A stretch of 64,000 nt of DNA, from NCBI GenBank assembly GCA_964518595.1, contig CAZFHA010000005.1:62001-126000 (forward strand), written 5' to 3'. Positions 17,925 through 27,047 of the stretch are shown here, one piece after another. Position numbers and translations under genes: made by a program. The DNA comes from CAZFHA01 sp964518595 (GTDB lineage: Bacteria; Bacillota; Clostridia; Saccharofermentanales; Saccharofermentanaceae). Numbering within the stretch: the first letter of the stretch is position 1; every line of letters starts with the position of its first letter. The notes beneath the pieces were generated by a model. The model was not told the origin of the DNA. It saw only the letters and a program-made list of their open reading frames with translations, and did not search any database.

Positions 17925-19588
17925 TGAAAGAGTCTCATCTTAATAAATTGCCCAAGCTTTCGGTAACGGAGGAGCCAGGCCTTCCGGTAATTCTGCTGAT
18001 AAATGGTCCAAACCTGAATATGCTGGGAAAGCGCAGTAAAGAGCATTACGGCAGCTTTACTTTAGCCGATGTAGAAGCGGCTTTCAGTCAAAAGGCTGAA
18101 GAACTAGGTGTGAAAGCCCGGTTTTTTCAATCCAATAGTGAAGGTGAAATTGTAACCGCTATTCATGAAGCGATGTGTTACGCCGACGGGATTGTAATCA
18201 ATGCTGGAGCTTATACTCATTACAGTTATGCTATTTTTGATGCTTTACTCCTATGTGGCTTACCGGTAATGGAAGTACATATCTCCAATATTCATGAGCG
18301 TGAGGCGTTTCGCCACCTATCAGTAATTCAGCCAGCTTGTAAAGGACAGATTTGCGGTTTAGGCTTACAAAGTTATTTGGTAGGTCTTGAGGAGTTAGTA
18401 CAGCAGCATTTACCGGTTCGGACAGAAATGACTGCCGCTCCAACTTCTGCTACTAAGACTTTACCCCAGTTACGGCAAGAAATTACGGCCTTAGACCAGC
18501 GCCTGATGGAACTCTTTCAGGAACGTTTGGCTTTGGCTGCTGAAGTAGCCGAAAATAAGCGTCATTCGGGTAAAGCCGTTTACGATCAGAACCGCGAAGA
18601 AGAAATTGTGGTAGCGGTTCGGGGACAGATGGAGGCGGAACTAGGCAGTCGAGCCGAAGCCTTTATACGTACCCTTATGCGTATTTCCCGGGAAAAGCAG
18701 TACGATCTGCTCCTGCCTGAGGATAGACATTTTGACTTAGGTAAGAAGTTGCGTCATGCGCCGGCTACCTTAGAGAAGATAAAGAAGGTTAGTTATGGTG
18801 GAACCTTGGGCTCCTACTCGCAACAGGCAGCAGAAGGCCTTTTTCCCGAAGCTCAGCTTCAAGCATCTACCACTTTTGCCGAAGCTTGGGAAGCCGTGGT
18901 ACGGGGTGACGTAGATGCAGCGGTATTGCCGCTGGAGAACTCAACCGCCGGAACGGTAGACGATGTATATAATCTTCTGCAAAGTGCCGATCTCTACGTG
19001 GTTAAGGCCATCTCTTTGGCTATTTCCCATAAGTTAGCTGTACTTCCGGGAACGAAACTGGAGCAAATCAAAAAAATTGTCAGTCACCCCCAAGCTCTTT
19101 CTCAATGTTCAGCTTTGATTACAGAAAAGAAGTGGCAGAGCATCGTCGCCGGCAATACGGCCTTTGCTGCATCTCAAGTCCAAAGCGAAAAAGATTTTAG
19201 CCAGGGCGCTATCGCTTCAGAGGCAGCTGCCAAAGCAAATGGTCTGGAGATACTTCCCTTACAGCTATGCAATGAGAGTTCAAACCATACTCGCTTTATT
19301 GCTGTAACCCGCGATTTGATAATTACTCCAGAAGCTGACCGTATTAGCACGATTCTGCATCTACCCCATCAAAGCGGAGCCCTGGTGGCAGCGCTACAGA
19401 TTTTTGCCGACCGCGGGTTAAACCTATTCTCGATTTCCTCACGTCCTCTGCCGGGAAAACCTTGGGAATACGCCTTCTTTTTAGATTTTATCTGCCCAGC
19501 CTTAGGCGAAGAGGCCTTGCTGGCTCTATATCAGTTGTCACTAGAGATGCCCTACCTGAAATTTTTGGGTTGGTATGCAGAACAGTAA
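17924..19588 (+). CDS. aroQ-pheA: Trifunctional fusion: type II dehydroquinase - chorismate mutase - prephenate dehydratase with ACT
   Basis: 554 residues. Residues about 20-165 are a type II 3-dehydroquinate dehydratase (INGPNLNMLGKR, INAGAYTHYSYAI, EVHISNIHEREAFRH). Residues about 180-265 are an AroQ-class chorismate mutase (LRQEITALDQRLMELFQERL and a VAENK segment). Residues about 285-455 are prephenate dehydratase (SYGGTLGSYSQQAA, PLENSTAGTVDDVY, and NHTRF). The last part is an ACT domain with GALV and SSRP, the Phe-binding signature with Ser replacing the first Glu. CM-PDT P-proteins are common; attachment of the dehydroquinase is not. The ATG overlaps the aroC stop by one base. The product, phenylpyruvate, matches the Phe T-box. 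Confidence 0.93.
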   Translation: MKESHLNKLPKLSVTEEPGLPVILLINGPNLNMLGKRSKEHYGSFTLADVEAAFSQKAEELGVKARFFQSNSEGEIVTAIHEAMCYADGIVINAGAYTHYSYAIFDALLLCGLPVMEVHISNIHEREAFRHLSVIQPACKGQICGLGLQSYLVGLEELVQQHLPVRTEMTAAPTSATKTLPQLRQEITALDQRLMELFQERLALAAEVAENKRHSGKAVYDQNREEEIVVAVRGQMEAELGSRAEAFIRTLMRISREKQYDLLLPEDRHFDLGKKLRHAPATLEKIKKVSYGGTLGSYSQQAAEGLFPEAQLQASTTFAEAWEAVVRGDVDAAVLPLENSTAGTVDDVYNLLQSADLYVVKAISLAISHKLAVLPGTKLEQIKKIVSHPQALSQCSALITEKKWQSIVAGNTAFAASQVQSEKDFSQGAIASEAAAKANGLEILPLQLCNESSNHTRFIAVTRDLIITPEADRISTILHLPHQSGALVAALQIFADRGLNLFSISSRPLPGKPWEYAFFLDFICPALGEEALLALYQLSLEMPYLKFLGWYAEQ

Positions 19589-19732
19589 TAGTGGAGGCTA
19601 ATGTGGCTTCAAAGGTTTGGCATGGAATAATACAGAGATCAGATGCTAAGGGGGCTACTTTCATCTGTTAGAAAAATATGAGATAATGCCCATAGCTTAT
19701 TGGCACATAGTTTAGATGCAGGAGGTCTGCTC

Positions 19733-20770
19733 ATGACACAGATAAATCCATCTCTTCCACCTTCTCCACCACCCCCGCCAATGCCACCGAAAAAGAAAAG
19801 TTATGCTTGGCTTATTGCACTGCTGATTGGTGTAGGTGTAATTTTTATTGGCTTCATTGCCTTTATTGTTGTAGCTGTCCTATTTTTTCTGCCCTCTTCA
19901 AATGCCACTTTACCTATTGAGAATGAAGATTATGTGGCGGTGCTCCACATAGAGGGTACAATCTCTAGTAGTTATAATCCCGGCAGTCTACTTTCAGAAG
20001 GCGATGTTTATAATCAACAATTCCTTCTGGATACCGTGGCTTCTTTAACAGAAGACGCCAATAACCAGGCCATTTTGCTCTATATTAACAGCCCCGGTGG
20101 AGAAGTCTATGCCACCGATGAGCTTTACTTAGCACTTATGGATTATAAAGAGGCGACCGGCAGACCCATTTTTGCCTACTGTTCGCAGATTGCCGCTTCC
20201 GGAGGCTATTATCTGGCTGCTGCCGCCGATTCTATTTATATGAACCGGAACTGCATCACAGGATCGATTGGCGTAATTGCCGGTACGGTAATTGATATTT
20301 CTGGCTTCTTGGAAAAGCAAGGAATTAAGGCCACAACCATCCGCGTAGGTGCTAATAAAGCCATGGGTAGCTACTTCGAAGAGTTTACCGAAGAACAGAA
20401 GAAGATTTACACCAGTGTTTTGGAAGATACCTACAATCAATTTGTGGATATCGTGGCTGAGAGTAGAGGGATGACCGTTGAGGAGATAAAGGTCTTGGCT
20501 GACGGTAGAATTTATTCGGCTGAACAGGCCGTTGGGAATGGACTGGTAGACATCATTGCTCGCTATGAGGAGGCTCAGGCGATGATGGCTGAGTCAGCCG
20601 ATTTGCCCGTGGACATTCCTTTTGTGGATATGTATTCTGACGATGCTTCCTCAATCTCTTCCTTGTTTGCTATGGTTAAGGCGATTACCCAGAGCGACTT
20701 GGATAAATATCTGTCGCATTTGGAACTGCCTGTAGACGGCCCGGCCTATTACTACCAGCCGCCGGTTTAA
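19733..20770 (+). CDS. sppA: Signal peptide peptidase SppA, S49 family
   Basis: 345 residues from the ATG at 19733, preceded by AGGAGG. A Pro-rich cytoplasmic N-terminus is followed by one long transmembrane segment (about residues 25-55), then the S49 protease domain. The nucleophile Ser is at about residue 156 in AASGGYYLA and the general-base Lys at about 209 in RVGANKAMGS. It degrades remnant signal peptides in the membrane. Its length fits the short, Bacillus-type SppA. A hairpin follows the stop. Confidence 0.92.
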   Translation: MTQINPSLPPSPPPPPMPPKKKSYAWLIALLIGVGVIFIGFIAFIVVAVLFFLPSSNATLPIENEDYVAVLHIEGTISSSYNPGSLLSEGDVYNQQFLLDTVASLTEDANNQAILLYINSPGGEVYATDELYLALMDYKEATGRPIFAYCSQIAASGGYYLAAAADSIYMNRNCITGSIGVIAGTVIDISGFLEKQGIKATTIRVGANKAMGSYFEEFTEEQKKIYTSVLEDTYNQFVDIVAESRGMTVEEIKVLADGRIYSAEQAVGNGLVDIIARYEEAQAMMAESADLPVDIPFVDMYSDDASSISSLFAMVKAITQSDLDKYLSHLELPVDGPAYYYQPPV

Positions 20771-20803
20771 AAGATACATGCCAATAATATTGTAAGAAAT
20801 GCG

Positions 20804-20846
20804 TAGTAATCAGTTTAAGCCTTAGCTTGAGCTGATTACTACTTTA
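20804..20846 (+). terminator. Terminator-like hairpin after sppA
   Basis: TAGTAATCAG (20804-20813) pairs perfectly with CTGATTACTA (20832-20841), with inner pairing of TTAAGC/GCTTGA. CTTTATA follows, so the T tract is weak. Confidence 0.5.
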
Positions 20847-20865
20847 TACAGAGGGGGAACCACCT

Positions 20866-21903
20866 ATGTCGAACATGAGTCAAACCGAGGCTCCACTATC
20901 AAAGGCTAATCGGATGATTTTTTCTTATGAGAACCCTAAGCCCTGGCCTAAGGTTCCGCTATTAATTTTCCAGCTGATACTGCCTTTTTTTCTCCTGACT
21001 ATCACCCAAACCATTGCGGTTATTGTCCCTACAATTTCAGCTGTTTTATCTGGTAGCTTCATGGATTCTTTATCTAATCCTTCTAGCTCATCCCTAGATA
21101 CTAGTTCTATTATGGAAGAAGCCGCCAAGGTACAGGCGGAACTTATGCAAACACCCAGTTTCATTATTGCCATGGGTGTTAGCTATATTATACTCATTGG
21201 GATTTATATATTGATTGTAAAAGCTTTTGAAAAGCGCTCGTTGGCAACCCTGGGTTTTCCCCTTAAGAATGGCGCAGGAAAGGTAGTTGTGCTTAAGAGC
21301 TATCTTATGGGTCTTGTCCTAGGTGTGGGGCTCATGGGAATGGTCTATTTATTACAACTCTTAACCGGACAGCTACGGCTGACCGGGATGGGGCTCTCCA
21401 GTGAACAGCTCATTATATTTGCTGCCTATATCTTTATGTGGATACCTCAAGGCGCTGCAGAAGAAGTAATGACCCGAGGTTACATGTTACCACGTTTGGC
21501 AGTACAGTTCTCTCGGGTTGGTGCTGTGATTATCTCTTCGCTCTATTTTTCCTTCCTACATTTAATGAATACGGGAGTAACACCCTTGGCGGTAATTAAT
21601 CTGGCATTGGTAGCCGTATTCTTTGCTTGTTTAGCCCTTTACAGTCAACATATTTGGACAGTCTGTGCGTGCCACAGCTTCTGGAATCTATCTCAAGGTA
21701 ATATCTTTGGTCTCTCTGTCAGTGGCGGTACTTCTACAGCATCAATCCTTCAGAATGAAGTGGTTGCTGGCACGAATCCACTACTCAATGGCGGTGAGTT
21801 TGGACCGGAAGGGAGTATACTGACTACGATAGTATTGGGTGCTGCTTTGATGGTACTTTTGCTTTTGGGATGGAATAAAATCAAGAATAAGCAGAGAGTT
21901 TAA
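20866..21903 (+). CDS. CPBP-family intramembrane glutamic endopeptidase (CAAX protease-like)
   Basis: 345 residues with about seven or eight hydrophobic segments. The ABI/CPBP motifs are in order: AAEEVMTRGYML (EExxxR), FLHLMN (FxxxH) and a late HSFWNLSQGNIFG (HxxxN/B). Such proteins are membrane proteases linked to surface protein processing or bacteriocin self-immunity in Bacillota. The start is preceded by GAGGGGG. It is followed by a terminator and seems to be a single-gene unit. Confidence 0.88.
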   Translation: MSNMSQTEAPLSKANRMIFSYENPKPWPKVPLLIFQLILPFFLLTITQTIAVIVPTISAVLSGSFMDSLSNPSSSSLDTSSIMEEAAKVQAELMQTPSFIIAMGVSYIILIGIYILIVKAFEKRSLATLGFPLKNGAGKVVVLKSYLMGLVLGVGLMGMVYLLQLLTGQLRLTGMGLSSEQLIIFAAYIFMWIPQGAAEEVMTRGYMLPRLAVQFSRVGAVIISSLYFSFLHLMNTGVTPLAVINLALVAVFFACLALYSQHIWTVCACHSFWNLSQGNIFGLSVSGGTSTASILQNEVVAGTNPLLNGGEFGPEGSILTTIVLGAALMVLLLLGWNKIKNKQRV

Positions 21904-21946
21904 GGCAGGATTGAGTTTAGGCTAGAGTGATAAATCACGATGAATG

Positions 21947-21982
21947 TTCTAGGTCTAGTTTTGCGGCCTAGAATATTTTTTG
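21947..21982 (+). terminator. Rho-independent terminator of the CPBP gene
   Basis: TTCTAGG (21947-21953) pairs with CCTAGAA (21967-21973), followed by TATTTTTT. Confidence 0.65.
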
Positions 21983-22087
21983 GCAAAAATAGACAATGGA
22001 GCAGTTAAAAACATTTCTATTTCTGATAATGTGGTGCATTTATTTCAAAAAATGTGGATAAATATCACAAATTCACAAATAAAATAC

Positions 22088-22116
22088 TTGCCATCTAGTA
22101 TGTTCCCTTGTAGAAT
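22088..22116 (+). promoter_or_regulatory. Promoter of the RTX/type I secretion operon
   Basis: TTGCCA (22088-22093), 17 bases, TAGAAT (22111-22116). It is followed by an unusually long leader before the ATG at 22339. Confidence 0.65.
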
Positions 22117-22338
22117 AGTCATGTAAATTGATAGACATCATGTATATCTAAGCAATAGGGGTATTGTATTTTTTAGGGGGGGATTTTTGTTCTGCGTTTT
22201 CGCTGTTTTAAACTTAATCACTATAGTAATAGCTAGGAAAAGCACAATCCTATCCTAGTGTGATAATTGCCGTTTTCTTATTCATGGATGAATTAACTTT
22301 ATTTTTTAGTCTTAGTAAAAATATTAAGGAGAATGCAC

Positions 22339-25300
22339 ATGGCTGAAACAACTTCTTACACCACTATTAATAATATAATTACTTGGATAAAATCATGGAC
22401 GAGTGCCCATCCCAATCCCACATATGAACAAGTTTCCCTGTTTGCCCGTGATCTAAATCTTCAAATTGCTAATATGGATTTTAGAAAATCATCGGGAAGT
22501 TCGGCTATCTTTTTTTCGGGTCTGATTGATCAGGATAATTTAGAACACACCGTTGATGCCATTATGGCAGCTCGCCCCGGCATTTTCAGTTCTGTTAGTG
22601 GAATAGAGGATAGCATATTAAACAATAGCGAATTCTTAGCTGCCTTAAAAGCGGCAGTTAGTGAGACATATTATGACACTATTATTAATGGAAGCAATCA
22701 AACTGGCCAACGCTTACCTACAAGTTTAGGCGATAATTTAGCTCTCCGAGAGGTTATTTCTGATAACTATGCAAAAACTAATGCCCAAGGTAATGTAATA
22801 CTTTTGTTACCCCCTTATTCAACGGAAGAATTGAAATTGGAGCATTTTGATACAGCTCCTATACGTCTTATTAATCAATTATTGTCTTCGAGTGCTGTTA
22901 CGCATATTAATGGAATTTCTAAAGCTGATCTAATAGGTTTGGATGATTATAGCCGCTTTAATCGTATTTATGCACAGTCTGTTATTGATATCGGCAATGC
23001 TAAAGTGTATAGCAATGGTATAAATGAGATACTTTCCTTCACAGATACTAAATATGCTACTCAGTTTCCAGTAACTATTCCAGAAGGTTATAATTCCATT
23101 GGTAGTGTGGGTGATAGAGTTTATTTAAGTGATAGTGAATTGCAAAAATTGTACCCATTTCTTACTAGTGATATTTCACATAGTATCTGGGAAAGATTTA
23201 GAGAGGCAGAATTTTATAAACGAACAACTGGATTTGATGCAATCTCCAGTGCTCGACTATACTTTGATAGTAAAGGGAATATTTTAGCTTTAGATATGCC
23301 TGACTATACTAAAAATAGTTTAGCCTTACCTCCAGTTGTTACTGCCTACCCTCACCATTTCACAGTTGCAGAGTATTTGCCTTTCTGGACCAGTGGTAAT
23401 GTCAAAGCTTTATTTGGTATCGTAGATACGCCTACTCAAAAAGAAAAGATTTTTGAAAACTATGAGATAGCTAAGGTACTAAACAACGCCACAAATAGTA
23501 ATAATGGATCAACAACAAATTCTAATAATTCTGGAAATCAGAATCAAGATTCCTCTACCAAAGATATTGATGGGTTAATTAATTATTTTAATCAGGGTCT
23601 AACAACAATAAGTCAGGGATTTTCAAGCAACTCGCTAAAGAATTATTCTGCCAGCGATTCAGAGATGAGGGCTTACTTCTCTTCCCGTGAAGACAGGATG
23701 ATTGAATTTTACGATGGGATTGCCGATGACCGAAAACAAGCTCTGTATAGCATGATGAAGCAATTTGATTATTTTAATAATTGGACTTATAGCTATCTGG
23801 GCACATATGAAATTACTACTGCCTTGGCACTCCTAGAAGAAGCCAGTAAAGCTGGGCTGATTCAAAGTAGCGGCAGGCTCATGGGGGCAGCTGGTGCAAT
23901 CTTTACTGTTGCAGCTCTAATTTATACAGGCCAGAAGGCATTTTCGGTGGCAAATGATGCCTTTGCGCGTGGTGATTATGAGACCGGTACAAGGGCTATA
24001 TCAAAATGGATAATTCCAACTGCTACTGGAGTATTAGTCGGGGCCTTAACGTGTAGTCCTATAGCCGGAGCTCTTGCTTACAATATTGTTGATCTAGCTG
24101 GAAATCAAGCGGACTTATTTGACAAATTCTGGGATACTACTTACATTACGGGTGATCTAATGACAGGCGCAGGCTTAGATTATTTGGATTTTTATAATGA
24201 TATTATGAAAAAGCTAGTATCTGGCAATCTGAATATTGGAGATGAGCTTGATGAATTGCTAGATAATTGGGGAGATAGGCTAAAAAGAGCTTTTGATGAT
24301 ACATTTAATGCTCGTCCCCCGTCAAGAGATCCACTCGTCTTTGATTTCTTAGGTAATGGCTTTTTACCTAGTGATCTAGAAAATGGTGCCTATTTTGACC
24401 TAGATCAGAATGGCTTTGCGGAGAAGATGAACTGGATTACTGGTGATGAAGCTTGGCTTGCCTTTGACAGAAACAAAAATGGAAAAATAGATAATGGAAA
24501 CGAACTTTTCGGCGATCATACCTATTTGAAAAATGGCCTGTTAGCAAGCAATGGTTTTGAAGCCCTTAAAGAGTATGACTCAAATAATGACGGTTTTATT
24601 GATGCTAGAGATATTGATTTTCGTTCTCTTTTAGTCTGGAAAGATGTTAACGGAAATGGCATTTCTGAAAGTGGAGAGCTTATTTCGTTGGCTGATGCAG
24701 GAGTAGTTTCGATTAATTTAAACTATAGTGCTTGGGGGAAACTTACTACCTCGGGTACCCTACTAGGAAATGTAGCGACTTTTACCATGACAGATGGCAG
24801 TGAACATCAAATTGCAGAATACTGGGTACAGCGTCAAACGCATAATACTGTTGAGCGTGATCTCGTTGATCCTTTAGAGGAAAACAAAGATTTGCCCAGT
24901 GTTGCAAGCTTTGGAAATCTACCCTCTCTCCAAAGCGCTCTTCAGTCAGATCAGACTGGACATTTAAAAAATCTACTTATTCAGTTTCAAAAGTCTGAAA
25001 ATACTGCTGAGCGAATGAAACTGGTAGAACAAATATTATTATTCACTTCAGGGGCAAATAAAATCGATCCCAATAGCCGTGGATCAAATATAGATGCTCA
25101 AAAATTGAGTCTTATCGAGATTATGATGGGTGAAAAGTTTGTTGGTGTGGGTGGAAGTAATCCAAATACAACAGCTGCTGCGGAATTAAAGATTATTTAT
25201 TTGCAACTGGTTGAGCTTTACTATAATCAAATGGCTTTAGGATCAAACTTAAAATCAATTCGCCACCTTTTTGAAATTCAAACTGTAGATGGGCAAAAGA

Positions 25301-26986
25301 GTTTAAATACAAACAAAATAAGTGCTTATTTTCCATATTTGTGCATGGAAGAAAATAAGCAAATGCATGCGGATTTGCTACGTTATTTGTCTTGGTTACA
25401 AGCCAATGGTGTGAGTGGCATAAATGAATATATTAAAAATTTTAATGCCTTACCTCAGATATATTTAGAGAAAACTGTTGTGCAAGCAGACTTGCAAGTG
25501 ATGGGTACCGCACAAAATGATACACTTACAGCAACTTTATCAAGGACGTTCTTGTTTGGACAAGCTGGCGACGATGTACTGAAGGGTTCAAGCTCTAGTG
25601 ATATTTTGATGGGGGGAGACGGAGATGATATTCTTTATGGCGAGATTGGAGATGATCATCTTTATGGTGATGCAGGCAATGATAAATTATATGGAGGAGC
25701 CGGTAATGATTTCCTTGAGGGTGGCTCAGGCGATGATCGCTTAGAAGGTGGCGCTGGGGATGACACCTATCAATTTGGCGTAGGCTATGGTAGGGATACT
25801 ATAAATGATGGTTCTGGAGTAAATCTCATCAAATTTTTAGGAGACATAAAGCCAGAGGATATTATTGTTACCAGAACAGGTACCTATGATCTTACCCTTA
25901 CCCTACGTCAATCACCCACAGATCAGCTGACTCTGGCATATTTCCGTCCTAACAATTCTAGCTATCAGAATTTTATTTTAGAGTTTTCTAATGGAGCTAA
26001 AGGCCACATAACGGGACAAGACAGCCCCCTACGGAAGCTCTTTGGCACAGAATTCGCTGATATTATGTATCCATTAGCTCTAAATTCGGAGCTCTATGGC
26101 TTAGGTGGCAATGATTCTATTAATGGGTCAACTGGCAATGATATCCTTGATGGTGGTTCGGGCGATGATCGTCTAGAAGGGGGAGAGGGTAACGATATCT
26201 ACCAGTTTGGCGTAGGCTATGGTAAGGATATTATAAATGATGGTTCTGGAGTAAATGGTATCAAATTTTTAGGAGACATAAAGCCAGAGGATATTATTGT
26301 TACCAGAACAGGTANNNNNNNNNNNNNNNNNNNNNNNNNNNNNNNNNNNNNNNNNNNNNNNNNNNNNNNNNNNNNNNNNNNNNNNNNNNNNNNNNNNNNN
26401 NNNNNNNNNNNNNNATCGTCTAGAAGGGGGAGAGGGTAACGATATCTACCAGTTTGGCGTAGGCTATGGAAAAGATACAATTTCTGATACTTCGGGCTCT
26501 AATATCATCAAATTTTTAGCTGGCGTTACAGCTGAAGACATTATTATTACTCAAACAGGATCGTATGACCTTACCCTTACCTTACGTCAATCACCTACGG
26601 ATCAATTGGTTCTAACCTATTTCCGCTACAGCACCTCTTACAGAAATTTTGTCTTAGAGTTTAGTGATGGGAGTACAGCAACGATTGATACCAACTGGGT
26701 TTTGGTCACTAGTGCGCCAATCACACCCGAGACCATTTCAGCTAGTGCCATGGCCTTAAGTAGCCTTTATGAAATGGGTGAGGAAACAACTGTGCAAAGT
26801 GATGCTGCTTTGCCATCAAGTGAAGTCGCTCCGCCTGAAGCTATTTCAGCGAATAAGCAAGCACTTCTTATGGCAGAGTCTATATCCTCAATACCTACAG
26901 GGGAGAATATTTCCGATAGTATGAGTTTTGACAGTAGTCAAAATACAATTGCGGCCAGTGAGCAATTTCTGGCGGATGCCGTTTAA
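22339..26986 (+). CDS. Large RTX calcium-binding protein secreted by type I system (interrupted by assembly gap)
   Basis: The start at 22339 is used because AAGGAGA ends next to the ATG at 22333. The 100 N at 26315-26414 shift the frame, but protein homology continues on both sides, so I read it as one gene. Order: a long N-terminal region without recognised domain, a Gly/Ala-rich hydrophobic segment near residue 510, and four EF-hand-like Asp loops (residues about 687-780, e.g. DRNKNGKIDNGNE, DSNNDGFIDARD). Nonapeptide RTX blocks (GGDGDDILYG type) follow near 1090 and 1255, each trailed by an HCBP-related module. The C-terminal tail ends in LADAV and lacks RTX, typical of an uncleaved type I signal. 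The exporter and adaptor genes follow at once. Toxin, adhesin or enzyme activity cannot be assigned. Confidence 0.88.
25736..26600 (+). repeat. 432-base RTX/HCBP repeat units
   Basis: Two copies of the same unit start at 25736 and 26168, exactly 432 bases (144 codons) apart. A third copy begins directly after the N gap at 26415. Near-identical stretches such as GDIKPEDIIVTRTG recur. This explains the assembly break. Confidence 0.85.
26315..26414. other. Assembly gap, 100 N
   Basis: Exactly 100 N, a conventional placeholder. The left side stops 147 bases into one 432-base repeat unit and the right side resumes at the start of another. The true missing length is therefore predicted to be 285 bases plus a whole number of 432-base units. 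Confidence 0.95.
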
Positions 26987-27006
26987 AGTTTAACTAATGA
27001 AAGAAC

Positions 27007-27030
27007 AGAGCAGGGCACTTGCCCTGCTCT
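27007..27030 (+). other. Intercistronic hairpin between RTX gene and exporter gene
   Basis: AGAGCAGGGC (27007-27016) and GCCCTGCTCT (27021-27030) form a perfect 10-bp stem with a four-base loop. There is no T tract, so it is more likely an mRNA stabiliser or partial attenuator than a full terminator. It sets the 3' end of the RTX message apart from the exporter genes. Confidence 0.75.
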
Positions 27031-27047
27031 CCGAAAGGGGACCATTT

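Larger units (their letters stand above)
21904..22338. other. Intergenic region before the RTX operon
   Basis: 435 bases. It holds a terminator (21947-21982), a promoter (22088-22116) and an AT-rich untranslated leader of about 215 bases with a G run near 22178. No reading frame with a ribosome site was found. Confidence 0.6.

Noticed and set aside
22178..22200. G-run and T-run in the RTX leader as a phase-variable tract
   Set aside because: The run is short and outside any reading frame or promoter spacer, so slippage would have no obvious effect.
26297..26986. Separate small RTX gene after the gap, or a frameshift in the RTX gene
   Set aside because: The start would fall within sequence that repeats the upstream unit; the 100-N placeholder alone explains the frame change.
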